From: Planctomycetota bacterium
Lineage (GTDB): Bacteria > Planctomycetota > JAPUJT01
Length of the DNA: 64,000 bases
Assembly: GCA_027296055.1 (NCBI GenBank)
Contig: JAPUJT010000064.1
Coordinates: 1-64,000 of the forward strand
Direction of reading: 5' to 3'
The position numbers and the translations under genes were made by a program. Position 1 is the stretch's first letter, and every line of letters starts with the position of its first letter. Below are positions 18,495-25,883 of the stretch, piece by piece. The notes under the pieces are model-generated. The model saw nothing but the letters and a program-made list of their open reading frames with translations, was not told the origin of the DNA and searched no databases.

Positions 18495-19133
18495 ATGGTC
18501 ATCGCCACGGCGATCTTCTACTGCCTAATGTTTGCCATTGCCTGGTTCTGGCTGGGCATCGAGGAGAGCGAGGGCATCTTCCTGACGGGCCTGAGGGATG
18601 GGCTGCCCCTGGGGCTGGCGGTGGGCGTCGCGGCGGCCGCCCTCGTGGTCGCGGCGAGCCGCTTTGGCCACAAACGGTTCCAGTGGGCGCGAGCGCTGGA
18701 GGACGAGTTTCGAAGCATCCTCGGGAAGCGCGGAGGAGCCGAGGTCCTGGCCCTTGCCCTCTTCAGCGGCGTGGCGGAGGAGGCCTTCTTTCGTGGAGCG
18801 ATGCAGGAGGCCTGGGGTCTCGTCCCCACGAGCCTCATCTTCGGAGGCATCCACTTCGTCCCCCGCCGGGTCTACCTCCCGTGGACCCTCTTCGCTATCG
18901 TCGTGGGGTTTCTGATGGGTGGGATTTACATGGCCACCAGGAACATTTACGCGCCCATCGCGGCGCACGTCCTGATCAATGCATTGAACCTCTGGAAGAT
19001 CTGCGGCCCGGGCGCCCCTCCTACTCTCCTTCACCCTTCGGAGATTCCCTTCCCGATGACTTCGGAGATGGAGATCCCGCCTGCTGCCCCCCCCCCGCTG
19101 GGGGATTCAGCTCCGCCAGAACCGCATCCGTGA
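18495..19133 (+). CDS. CPBP-family intramembrane metalloprotease (CAAX/Abi)
   Basis: 212 residues, four to six membrane helices. It carries the three family motifs: EEAFFRG (EExxxR), FGGIHF and PIAAHVLINALN (HxxxN). Members include Rce1-like and bacteriocin-immunity proteins; the substrate here is unknown. The start has AGGAG eleven bases upstream. The last 38 codons, Pro-rich, overlap the 3' end of the convergent OmpH-like gene by 113 bases, unusually long for two real genes, so the C-terminal tail may be a relaxed extension. Confidence 0.8.
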   Translation: MVIATAIFYCLMFAIAWFWLGIEESEGIFLTGLRDGLPLGLAVGVAAAALVVAASRFGHKRFQWARALEDEFRSILGKRGGAEVLALALFSGVAEEAFFRGAMQEAWGLVPTSLIFGGIHFVPRRVYLPWTLFAIVVGFLMGGIYMATRNIYAPIAAHVLINALNLWKICGPGAPPTLLHPSEIPFPMTSEMEIPPAAPPPLGDSAPPEPHP

Positions 19134-19665
19134 GATCCACTGCCCGGTCGGCGTAGAGGACGACCGGGATCCGCCTGCCTCTGAAACTCTTCGCCTCGTC
19201 CAGCGTCGGGGGATCGAAATTGATCACGATGTCGAATCCCTTCCTCTTCGCCACCTTGGCCGCGGCGTTGCGGAGGTCCTGCTCGACCTCATCCGTGAAC
19301 TTCACGAGCTTTTTCGCGATCTCCTCGCCCTGCGTTTTCTTCCAGTACTCCAGTGTCACCTTCAGCTTCGACCACGCGATCTGCCTATCCATGTGCCTCC
19401 CGGTGCCTGGCTCGAGCTCGCTGATCTCGTCCTCGACGACCTTGATTTCCTTCTCGCGATTCAAGACCCCCTGCCTGTGCTCCCGTTGGAGCTTGGCGAG
19501 CTCCTCATCGTACCGGATGCTCTTCTCGTAATTCCGGAAGATGAGCTCCATGTCCACCACCGCTATACGCCCCGCCGGCCGGTCCTTCTCTTGCGCGAGC
19601 GCAGGGGAGCCGAGGGTCAGTATCAAGGCCATCAGAATGCTCAAGGATACGATCGACGACTGCAT
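19021..19665 (-). CDS. OmpH/Skp-like periplasmic protein
   Basis: 214 residues with a signal peptide (LMALILTLGSPALAQ). The mature part starts IAVVDMELIFRNYEKS, the typical opening strand and helix of OmpH/Skp chaperones, and continues with a long coiled coil (about 50-110) and a closing strand FDIVINFDPPTL. Skp-type proteins hold unfolded outer-membrane proteins in the periplasm. No bamA or lpxD is next to it. The last 25 residues are low complexity (PSPKSSGRESPKGEGE) and lie in the overlap with the CPBP gene. Confidence 0.8.
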   Translation of the reverse strand: MQSSIVSLSILMALILTLGSPALAQEKDRPAGRIAVVDMELIFRNYEKSIRYDEELAKLQREHRQGVLNREKEIKVVEDEISELEPGTGRHMDRQIAWSKLKVTLEYWKKTQGEEIAKKLVKFTDEVEQDLRNAAAKVAKRKGFDIVINFDPPTLDEAKSFRGRRIPVVLYADRAVDLTDAVLAELNPPAGGGQQAGSPSPKSSGRESPKGEGE

Positions 19666-19755
19666 GACAACGTTCCTTTCACCGACGGAGATGGGAGCGA
19701 GGATGTAGAGTTTCGTCCCCGGAGACTCCCTCCCGCTGCCGCCTCTTCGGGCGGG

Positions 19756-19932
19756 CTACTTGTCTTTCCTGGGAAAGGGGACCTTCGCGACATCGTGCGC
19801 AATGGGACATCCGTCCGCTACGAGCCCGCACAGCTTGGTCGAGTCACAGGTGATACGGGTGTGGCCAAGGGAATCCTTCTTGAGGCTGCACTCCACGTCC
19901 TTCTGAACCCGGTAGCAGAAGCCCTGTGCCAT
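19756..19932 (-). CDS. 58-residue Cys-rich small protein, unknown function
   Basis: ATG at 19932-19930 with a GGAAGGAAGGAA tract just upstream; stop at 19758-19756. The product has five cysteines (residues 6, 15, 29, 35, 42) in motifs GFCYRV, VECSLKKD, RITCDSTKLCG and DGCPIAHD and ends with a basic tail. No signal peptide. Spacing could suit a zinc site. It lies between a membrane-protein gene and the OmpH-like gene, all on the minus strand with about 90-base gaps. I know of no family. Confidence 0.5.
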   Translation of the reverse strand: MAQGFCYRVQKDVECSLKKDSLGHTRITCDSTKLCGLVADGCPIAHDVAKVPFPRKDK

Positions 19933-20023
19933 CGTTCCTTCCTTCCGGCAGGCCTGGGGATGTGCCTTCGCAGCCTCGGTGGCCCCTCAGGCCGCTCAGT
20001 GTAGGCCCAGGCGTCTCGGCGGG

Positions 20024-20767
20024 TCAAGTGGACCGGCCAGACGGCTTCTGCTCTCTCCCTTCTACCTCCCGGGGGGGCGCAGATCTCCCGGTCCATCCCG
20101 CGGCGGCGGCCAGGGCCGACAGCAGGGCGAAGGCGAGCAGCGACGCGGTCCAGTTCGGATAGACGAAGGGATGGCTGGAGGCGAAGCGAGTCCTCGTGTA
20201 GAGGGACCCCTCGCGGATCCAGTCCACATCGAACAGAGACTGCGAGATCGACGCCGGGGGATTCAAGATCAACGCGGCGCGGAGCACATGGGATCGGAGC
20301 CTGCCATCACCGGCGGCATCGAGCAAGGGATCGATGCCGAGGGGGGAGACGAGAAGAGCCCATCCGAGAAGCGAGCTGACGAGGAGTGCGGCGACAGATC
20401 CGATCCGCTTCCTGAGCGAGAGAGAAAGAAATCGCAAGAACCCTGCAAAGGCCGCGAGCAGTAGATGGGCCTGGATCGACGCGCCGATCCGGTCAGGGGC
20501 GCAGATGATGGCGAGACCGATGGTGACGACCAGCCCCGTCGTGAGCAGGGCGGCAAACACCCTCCAGTTCATGGCCAGCGGGGCGAAAATCGCCAGGAGG
20601 GCGGATTCGAGCAGGATCGCGTACAGGACTCGTTCTCGATCCCATCCCCCACCGATCGGGATCGTCCCTATGAGCAGGAAGCCGAGAAAGAGCCCGACGA
20701 TCGGCGCGGCGCTCCGGATCAGGTTCCACCTGCTCGGCTCGTGGCGTGTGGTCATGCGCCGTTCCAA
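20024..20767 (-). CDS. Multi-pass membrane protein, unknown function
   Basis: 247 residues with about six hydrophobic helices (e.g. IVGLFLGFLLIGTIPIGGG, VFAALLTTGLVVTIGLAII, ASLLAFALLSALAAAAGW). Between helices four and six is a polar loop with SHVLRAALILNPPASISQ. The extreme C-terminus is charged and cytoplasmic-looking. It resembles permease subunits of the ABC-2 kind only in topology; no motif confirms this. A second ATG at 20755 is equally plausible. First gene of a minus-strand group with the Cys-rich peptide and OmpH-like protein. Confidence 0.55.
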   Translation of the reverse strand: MERRMTTRHEPSRWNLIRSAAPIVGLFLGFLLIGTIPIGGGWDRERVLYAILLESALLAIFAPLAMNWRVFAALLTTGLVVTIGLAIICAPDRIGASIQAHLLLAAFAGFLRFLSLSLRKRIGSVAALLVSSLLGWALLVSPLGIDPLLDAAGDGRLRSHVLRAALILNPPASISQSLFDVDWIREGSLYTRTRFASSHPFVYPNWTASLLAFALLSALAAAAGWTGRSAPPREVEGREQKPSGRST

Positions 20768-20850
20768 TGGAATAGGAAGGAAACTCGAAATCTTTTGACT
20801 CTACGCGAGGGGGATCGTAATCCCCGCGGAGCCTCGTGGCCAACTTTCCT

Positions 20851-20879
20851 TTGCCGCAGCCGGTCGCCCGGCTTAGAAT
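20851..20879 (+). promoter_or_regulatory. Sigma-70-type promoter for the nucleotide-sugar dehydrogenase gene
   Basis: TTGCCG at 20851-20856, 17-base spacer, TAGAAT at 20874-20879. Transcription would start near 20886, about 27 nt before the ATG at 20913. Confidence 0.55.
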
Positions 20880-20912
20880 CGTTCGGGGCCAAGAATTCCC
20901 ACGGAGCGTATC

Positions 20913-22223
20913 ATGGGACTCGCCGAGAAGATCTCCAGTCTAGAGGCGACGGTCGGTGTGATGGGACTCGGGTACGCCGGGCTCCCGTTCGCCGCGCAGT
21001 TCTGTCGGGCGGGGTATCCGGTCATCGGGTTCGACGTCAATGTCGAGAGGGTGAGGATGCTCTCCGAGGGGAAGAGCCCGATCGGAAGTGTCTCCTCCAA
21101 GTCCATAGCGGAGCTCGTCGAGAAGGGTCGTTTCACGGCCACGAGCGACTTCAGCTCCCTCGCCTCCACCGACGCGATCGCCATCTGCGTCCCCACTCCC
21201 CTGACGAAGCACCGGGAGCCGGACCTACAGTACATCCGCTCCACCGCGGAGGCGGTCGCCGAGCACCTCCAGCCGGGGCACCTCGTGATCCTCCAGAGCA
21301 CGACCTACCCGGGGACGACCGAAGAGGTCGTCCTGCCCATCCTGAGCCGGGGAGGACGCGTGTGCGGGAAGGATTTCTATCTGGCCTACTCACCGGAGCG
21401 TGAGGACCCGGGCAATCCGACCTATACGACGGCCAGTATCCCCAAGGTCGTCGGCGGCATCGACAAGCGCAGTCTCGACCTGGCAGTAAAACTCCTCACG
21501 CCGGTCGTCGAGAAGGTCCTCCCGGTAAGCAGCGCGGGCGCCGCCGAGGCGACCAAGATACTGGAGAACATCTACCGATCGGTCAACATCGCTCTCGTCA
21601 ACGAGATGAAGATCCTCTTCGACAAGATGGGCATCGATATCTGGGAGGTGATCCAGGCGGCCTCGACGAAACCGTTCGGATTCCATCCGTTCTATCCGGG
21701 TCCGGGGCTCGGGGGGCACTGCATCCCGATCGATCCCTTCTACCTCACGTGGAAGGCGAGGGAGTACCAGATCCCCACCCGTTTCATCGAGCTGGCAGGC
21801 GAGGTGAACACGTCGATGCCGTACTACGTCCTGAGGAAGTCACTCGATGCCCTGAATGATCGGGGAGTCACGGTCCGCGGGGCGAAGGTCCTGATCCTCG
21901 GGGCGGCCTACAAGGCCGACGTCGATGACCCGAGAGAGTCGCCCGCCATCAAGTTGATGGAACTGTTCGAGGAGCGAGGAGCGACCGTCTCCTACCACGA
22001 TCCGCACGTCCCCAAGATCCCGTCGATGCGCCACTACAAGGTATCTCTCGAATCAGTCCCCCTCACCGAGGAGGCGATCCGGGAGTCGGATCTGGTTCTC
22101 ATCGCCACCGCCCATTCTGCCTTCGACTATCCCTGGATCGTCCGCCACGCACGCCTCGTCGTGGACACCCGAAACGCCACCTCAGCCGTCACCGAGGGCC
22201 GAGAAAAAATCATCCGAGCGTGA
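20913..22223 (+). CDS. wbpA: Nucleotide-sugar dehydrogenase (UDP-GlcNAc 6-dehydrogenase type)
   Basis: 436 residues. N-terminal NAD-binding fold (VGVMGLGYAGLPFA), middle dimerisation domain with TKILENIYRSVNIALVNEM, and the catalytic-cysteine motif GPGLGGHCIPIDPFYLTWKA. This version of the Cys motif matches WbpA/TviB enzymes, which oxidise UDP-GlcNAc or UDP-ManNAc to the uronic acid, better than UDP-glucose dehydrogenase (Ugd). The C-terminal UDP-binding domain contains GAAYKADVDDPRESPA. Makes charged sugars for surface polysaccharide or glycan decoration. Converges with rsmD, overlapping by 14 bases. Confidence 0.85.
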   Translation: MGLAEKISSLEATVGVMGLGYAGLPFAAQFCRAGYPVIGFDVNVERVRMLSEGKSPIGSVSSKSIAELVEKGRFTATSDFSSLASTDAIAICVPTPLTKHREPDLQYIRSTAEAVAEHLQPGHLVILQSTTYPGTTEEVVLPILSRGGRVCGKDFYLAYSPEREDPGNPTYTTASIPKVVGGIDKRSLDLAVKLLTPVVEKVLPVSSAGAAEATKILENIYRSVNIALVNEMKILFDKMGIDIWEVIQAASTKPFGFHPFYPGPGLGGHCIPIDPFYLTWKAREYQIPTRFIELAGEVNTSMPYYVLRKSLDALNDRGVTVRGAKVLILGAAYKADVDDPRESPAIKLMELFEERGATVSYHDPHVPKIPSMRHYKVSLESVPLTEEAIRESDLVLIATAHSAFDYPWIVRHARLVVDTRNATSAVTEGREKIIRA

Positions 22224-22803
22224 TGGGCCCCTTATTCGCGATCGTGATGTGGGCGTCGCTGTAGGAGCGGTGATCGAGCTCGCCGAGGAAGGCGAGTTCG
22301 TCCGGCTCCGGGGCGTCGTGCGGATGGCCAATGACCCAGATGGCATCAGGTCGTATCGCATCCGAGGAGGCGAAGGATTCGAGGAGGCGGAGGAGCCGGT
22401 CTTTCTTGGTCTCCCAGTACCCGTGGGGCGGATCGAAGAAGACCAGGTCGAACGGGGCCCCCACCTGGCCCGCGTAGATCTGCCCGCGGAAGGCGTCGCC
22501 CGGGATTTTTCTGCAGTCCGCCTCGAAGCCGAGCTTCTTCACATTCCTCCGCAGCGCCTCCATCGCCTCAGCTCGCTTCTCGATGAAGAGACAGAAGGCG
22601 GCTCCCCGGCTCAGGGCATCCAGCCCGAGGCTGCCCGTCCCCGCGAACAGGTCGAGAACCCGCGCCCCTTCCACCCTTGGCCGGATGATGTTGAAGATGG
22701 CGATACGGACCCTCGACGAAGACGGCCGGATCCAACGACCGGCGGGAGAGAAGAGGCGTCTGCCTCTCGCTTTCCCGCCGGTGATTCGGAGGAATGGTTT
22801 CAT
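22210..22803 (-). CDS. rsmD: 16S rRNA (guanine-N2)-methyltransferase RsmD
   Basis: 197 residues from ATG 22803. It starts with LRITGGKARGRRL, as RsmD proteins do, then has the SAM-binding loop VLDLFAGTGSLGLDALSRGA and the catalytic FFDPPHGY. RsmD methylates G966 of 16S rRNA in the assembled 30S subunit. A longer open frame upstream overlaps the TPR gene and is not needed. The ATG follows the TPR gene's stop by 16 bases, so the two are probably co-transcribed. Confidence 0.9.
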   Translation of the reverse strand: MKPFLRITGGKARGRRLFSPAGRWIRPSSSRVRIAIFNIIRPRVEGARVLDLFAGTGSLGLDALSRGAAFCLFIEKRAEAMEALRRNVKKLGFEADCRKIPGDAFRGQIYAGQVGAPFDLVFFDPPHGYWETKKDRLLRLLESFASSDAIRPDAIWVIGHPHDAPEPDELAFLGELDHRSYSDAHITIANKGPITLG

Positions 22804-22819
22804 GTTGTGGCTTGGGGAG

Positions 22820-23752
22820 CTAGGGCTGTTCGCTGGTGAGAGCCGCCAGCTGGAATTCGATCCGCTCTTTCTTCCAGGTTCCCCGTCGGGAGTCGCGGAC
22901 GTCGCCTCCGGAGAGGGCGAAGTTCCAGCGGAGAATCGGATTGTCTGGTGAGACGTCCACGGCGCGGTCGAAGGCCTCGCTCGCCTCCTCCTTCTTCCCC
23001 CGATGGTACAGGGAGACCCCCAGGTCGTTCCAGGCCCGAGCATCCCGGGGAGAGAGCTGTACCGCCTTCCGGAGGTGTCTTTCCGCCTCCGTCCAGCGAC
23101 CCATCGAGAGCATCGACCGACCCCGTCCGTAGGCGCGGCGGGCCCGACGCTCCGCCTCGGCCAGTCCTGTGCCCGGATCGATCTCCGGGTAGGAGATCAC
23201 CGCCTCTGTCTGGTTTCCTGCGCGGTCCGTGGCCAGTAGCCTTACCGTCCAGCTCTCTCCGTTTGACGGAGGGCTCAGGACGACTTTGCCCTCCGCCCCG
23301 CCTTTCCAGGTCGCATCCGTATCCGCCAGCTCCAGCCTGACCGTCACCGCATCGGAGGACAGGTTGGCGTCCCGTGCCTCCCAGAGGATCCTGATGGAGG
23401 GCCCCATGCCCTCCAGGCTGCGGGACACAATGAGCTCCGGGGGAACGGTGTCGACGACCAGGACCACCTCGGGTTCCGACCCGGGCTTCTCCCGGGACCC
23501 ATCGATTCCCACGGCTACCGCCGAGAGATGGAAGGTCCCGTCACCGGGCGGGACGAAGCGGATGGTGCCGCCGACGGCACTCTCGCCGACCTCGATCCAG
23601 GCCTCGCCCGGCTGACGAGCGAGGAGGATCACCTTCTCCGCCGAGACGGCGTCGTGGGCGTCGATTTCCGTGTGGACGCGAAAAGCCCGGCCGCGCGTAT
23701 GAACTTCGTCGGGGCCGGGCAGAAGGAGCGTGAGCAAGATAGGGAGTATCAT
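22820..23752 (-). CDS. Secreted Ig-like/TPR protein
   Basis: 310 residues. A short hydrophobic N-terminus (MILPILLTLLLPGPDE) suggests export. Two beta-sandwich repeats follow (about 20-100 and 105-190), each ending in a transition such as VVDTVPPELIVS and LLATDRAGNQTEA, typical of bacterial Ig-like domains. The C-terminal third has two TPR repeats (RWTEAERHLRKAVQLSPRD, KKEEASEAFDRAVDVSPDN). Probably a periplasmic protein. No enzymatic motif seen. Lies between gdhA and rsmD on the same strand. Confidence 0.65.
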   Translation of the reverse strand: MILPILLTLLLPGPDEVHTRGRAFRVHTEIDAHDAVSAEKVILLARQPGEAWIEVGESAVGGTIRFVPPGDGTFHLSAVAVGIDGSREKPGSEPEVVLVVDTVPPELIVSRSLEGMGPSIRILWEARDANLSSDAVTVRLELADTDATWKGGAEGKVVLSPPSNGESWTVRLLATDRAGNQTEAVISYPEIDPGTGLAEAERRARRAYGRGRSMLSMGRWTEAERHLRKAVQLSPRDARAWNDLGVSLYHRGKKEEASEAFDRAVDVSPDNPILRWNFALSGGDVRDSRRGTWKKERIEFQLAALTSEQP

Positions 23753-23780
23753 CGAGAATCCTCCAAGCCGAACAAGTCGG

Positions 23781-23803
23781 CCTATCGCCTCTCGGGCGAT
23801 AGG
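23781..23803 (-). other. Strong hairpin after gdhA
   Basis: CCTATCGCC and GGCGATAGG form a perfect 9-bp stem with a 5-base loop, between the gdhA stop and the TPR gene. There is no T-run after it on the minus strand, so it is not a textbook terminator; it may protect the gdhA mRNA 3' end or attenuate read-through. Confidence 0.45.
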
Positions 23804-23824
23804 ATTCCCCCTCCCCGTGTGAAC

Positions 23825-25129
23825 CTACGGATAGAGCCCGCGGAGGCTCTGGGCCTCGGCGACCCGCTCCACGGCGACCGCGTAGCACGCGGTCCGCATA
23901 TCGAACTTCCGATCCGTGTGTACCTTGTAGACCGCATCGAACGCGCGGTTCATCACCTCACGGAGCCGCAGGTTGACTTCCCGCTCGCTCCAGAAGAATG
24001 CCTGAATGTCCTGCAGCCACTCGAAGTACGAGACCGTCACGCCGCCGCCATTGGCGAGGATGTCCGGGATCAGGAAGATTCCCTTGTCCGTGAGGATCTT
24101 GTCCGCTTCGGGGGTGGTGGGGCCGTTGGCCGCCTCGGCGACGATTTTCGCCTTGATCTTGTCGGCGTTCTTGCCGCTGATCTGGTTCTCCAGGGCAGCC
24201 GGGACCAGGATGCCGCACTCCAGCTCCAGGAGCTCTTCGTTCGTGATGGTGTCCGTATCGGGAAAACCAACGACCGAGCCGGTCTTCTTCTTGTGCTCGA
24301 GGACGGCCCGCGGGTCGAACCCCTTCGTGCTGAAGATCCCTCCCCGGCTGTCGCTCACGGCGATGATGTTGCAGCCCTGATCGTACAGGAGATAGGCGGC
24401 GATCGACCCGGCGTTTCCGAAGCCCTGCACGACCACGGTCTGGCCGCTGAGGGAGATATCCAGGGCCTTGGCGGCGCTCATCGTGGTGAACATGCAACCC
24501 CGAGCCGTGGCCTCGTTGCGGCCGAGAGAGCCGCCGACCGAGACGGGCTTTCCCGTCACAACGCCGTGGACCGTGTAGCCGCGCTTCATGCTGTAGGTGT
24601 CCATGATCCAGGCCATCACCTGGGGGGTCGTGTTGACGTCCGGGGCGGGGATGTCCATGTAGGGGCCGATCACCGGGAGGATCTCGGAGGTATAGCGGCG
24701 AGTCAGCCTCTCGACTTCGGTCGTGGTCATCTCCTTCGGGTTGCAGGAGACGCCGCCCTTGGCTCCCCCGTAAGGGATGCCCATGAGGGCCGTCTTCCAG
24801 GTCATCCACATCGCCAGGGCCTTGACCTCATCGAGCGTGACGTCGGGGTGATACCTGATTCCCCCCTTGCCCGGCCCGCGTACGCTGGAATGAAGGACCC
24901 GATAGCCGTGAAACACCTCTACTTTGTCGTTTTCCATCTTGACGGGGATCGAGACGCTCAGAGCCCTCTGGGGCTCGCGCAGAGTCTTGTGGATGTTCTC
25001 GTCGAGGCCGATCTTCTCGGCCACCGCGTCGAGCTGGCTCTGCGCCATTCTCCAGGGGTTGAACTCCTGGACAGGACTCGTCATTTTCGTACCCTTCGTG
25101 TCTTGCTTCACAGTGCCCACCGGAGCCAT
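23825..25129 (-). CDS. gdhA: Glutamate dehydrogenase (Glu/Leu/Phe/Val family)
   Basis: 434 residues. Interconverts glutamate and 2-oxoglutarate plus ammonia. Visible marks: substrate site GPGKGGIRYHP, catalytic-Lys region GIPYGGAKGG, the PAPDVNT motif and the nucleotide-binding turn VVVQGFGNAGS. The C-terminus ends with YAVAVERVAEA. ATG 25129 has GGGAGGAAAG upstream and is preferred over the internal Met at 25084. It follows the PII gene by 13 bases, so nitrogen signalling and ammonium assimilation appear to be one unit. Confidence 0.93.
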   Translation of the reverse strand: MAPVGTVKQDTKGTKMTSPVQEFNPWRMAQSQLDAVAEKIGLDENIHKTLREPQRALSVSIPVKMENDKVEVFHGYRVLHSSVRGPGKGGIRYHPDVTLDEVKALAMWMTWKTALMGIPYGGAKGGVSCNPKEMTTTEVERLTRRYTSEILPVIGPYMDIPAPDVNTTPQVMAWIMDTYSMKRGYTVHGVVTGKPVSVGGSLGRNEATARGCMFTTMSAAKALDISLSGQTVVVQGFGNAGSIAAYLLYDQGCNIIAVSDSRGGIFSTKGFDPRAVLEHKKKTGSVVGFPDTDTITNEELLELECGILVPAALENQISGKNADKIKAKIVAEAANGPTTPEADKILTDKGIFLIPDILANGGGVTVSYFEWLQDIQAFFWSEREVNLRLREVMNRAFDAVYKVHTDRKFDMRTACYAVAVERVAEAQSLRGLYP

Positions 25130-25142
25130 GGTTCTTTCCTCC

Positions 25143-25484
25143 CTACCGTATTGCGCTGCGACCGGCCTCGTCCGTGCTGATCCGGATCGCGTCCTCTACG
25201 GGGATCACGAAGATCTTTCCCGCTCCCACAGAACCCGTATACGCTAGCTTCTTGATCTCGGAGATCACCATGTCGACCCGCTCCTCTTCCACGATGATGT
25301 CGACCCTCATACGCTCGACGAGCCGGACCTTGCCGTCCTGTTTCTCCTCCGGAGTCATGGTCTGGAGGCGGCCGAAGCCCATGATGTTGGCGACGCTCAT
25401 TCCGTCGACCTCCAGCTCGATCAGGCGATCCTTGATATCTTCCAGCTTAGACTGGCGTACGTAGCACTCGATTTTCTTGAGCAT
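25143..25484 (-). CDS. glnB: PII nitrogen-regulatory protein without T-loop tyrosine
   Basis: 113 residues, the normal PII length. MLKKIECYVRQSKLEDIKDRL is the typical N-terminal strand-helix, and TGSVGAGKIFVIPVEDAI carries the ATP-binding B-loop. The T-loop (about 37-57) reads GFGRLQTMTPEEKQDGK and has no tyrosine, where Tyr51 is uridylylated in GlnB/GlnK. It also lacks the usual serine phosphorylation context. Regulation by ADP/ATP and 2-oxoglutarate binding without covalent change is therefore likely. Co-transcribed with gdhA, its probable target or partner. Confidence 0.9.
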   Translation of the reverse strand: MLKKIECYVRQSKLEDIKDRLIELEVDGMSVANIMGFGRLQTMTPEEKQDGKVRLVERMRVDIIVEEERVDMVISEIKKLAYTGSVGAGKIFVIPVEDAIRISTDEAGRSAIR

Positions 25485-25639
25485 GCTGCTTCACTCTTCT
25501 TTCCACCGGTCCCGTCCGTGGTCGGCTCGACCCTGGGCCGGAGGAGGAGGCAGACCCCTACCCTATCCTATCGGCCACATCGAGATGGGACGTTCCGGAA
25601 AAATCCTTATTTCGGGAGACGATTTCCTGCTATTTCTCG

Positions 25640-25782
25640 GGGTACCGGCCCCCCTCGGAAGGACGGTACTCGGATGGGCAACGCTGACCGGCATCTCGCG
25701 CTATTGGCTCGATAATCATAGCGAGCGAAGCCCCGATGGCAACCACCCTTGGGCCCTCTGTGGGACATGCAACATCGGGCCC
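25640..25782 (+). ncRNA. Candidate structured leader RNA upstream of the IPT lipoprotein gene
   Basis: Four successive stems can be drawn: GTACCG/CGGTAC (25642-25647 with 25664-25669), GATG/CATC (25673-25676 with 25692-25695), CGCTAT/ATAGCG (25699-25704 with 25718-25723), and CCCGATG/CATCGGG (25732-25738 with 25773-25779) enclosing CCAC/GTGG (25743-25746 with 25760-25763). The last unit contains GGCAACC and GTGGGAC-ATGCAAC in its internal loops, faintly like a cyclic-di-GMP-I (GEMM) core, but the key GACGCAAAGCC element is not matched. The whole lies about 100 bases before the lipoprotein ATG. It is an unassigned cis-regulatory candidate. The remaining 25485-25639 shows nothing recognisable. 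Confidence 0.35.
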
Positions 25783-25883
25783 CCCGGGGCCGTCCTTAAG
25801 GAAACGAGGAGACCTTCATGGGTGATCGGATCCGACGGACCCGGCCCACCCCGAACCAGCCCAAAACTCGTGGAGGAGAAGCC

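Noticed and set aside
22804-23043. 80-residue N-terminal extension of RsmD
   Set aside because: It lies in the TPR gene and lacks RsmD similarity; the ATG at 22803 gives the normal RsmD start.
23528-25180. 550-residue plus-strand frame
   Set aside because: Antisense to gdhA and the TPR gene; composition is that of a shadow frame.
25640-25782. GEMM (cyclic-di-GMP-I) or SAM riboswitch
   Set aside because: The GGCAACC and GTGGGAC pieces are suggestive, but the conserved GACGCAAAGCC of GEMM and the S-box core are not present. It is kept only as an unassigned leader.
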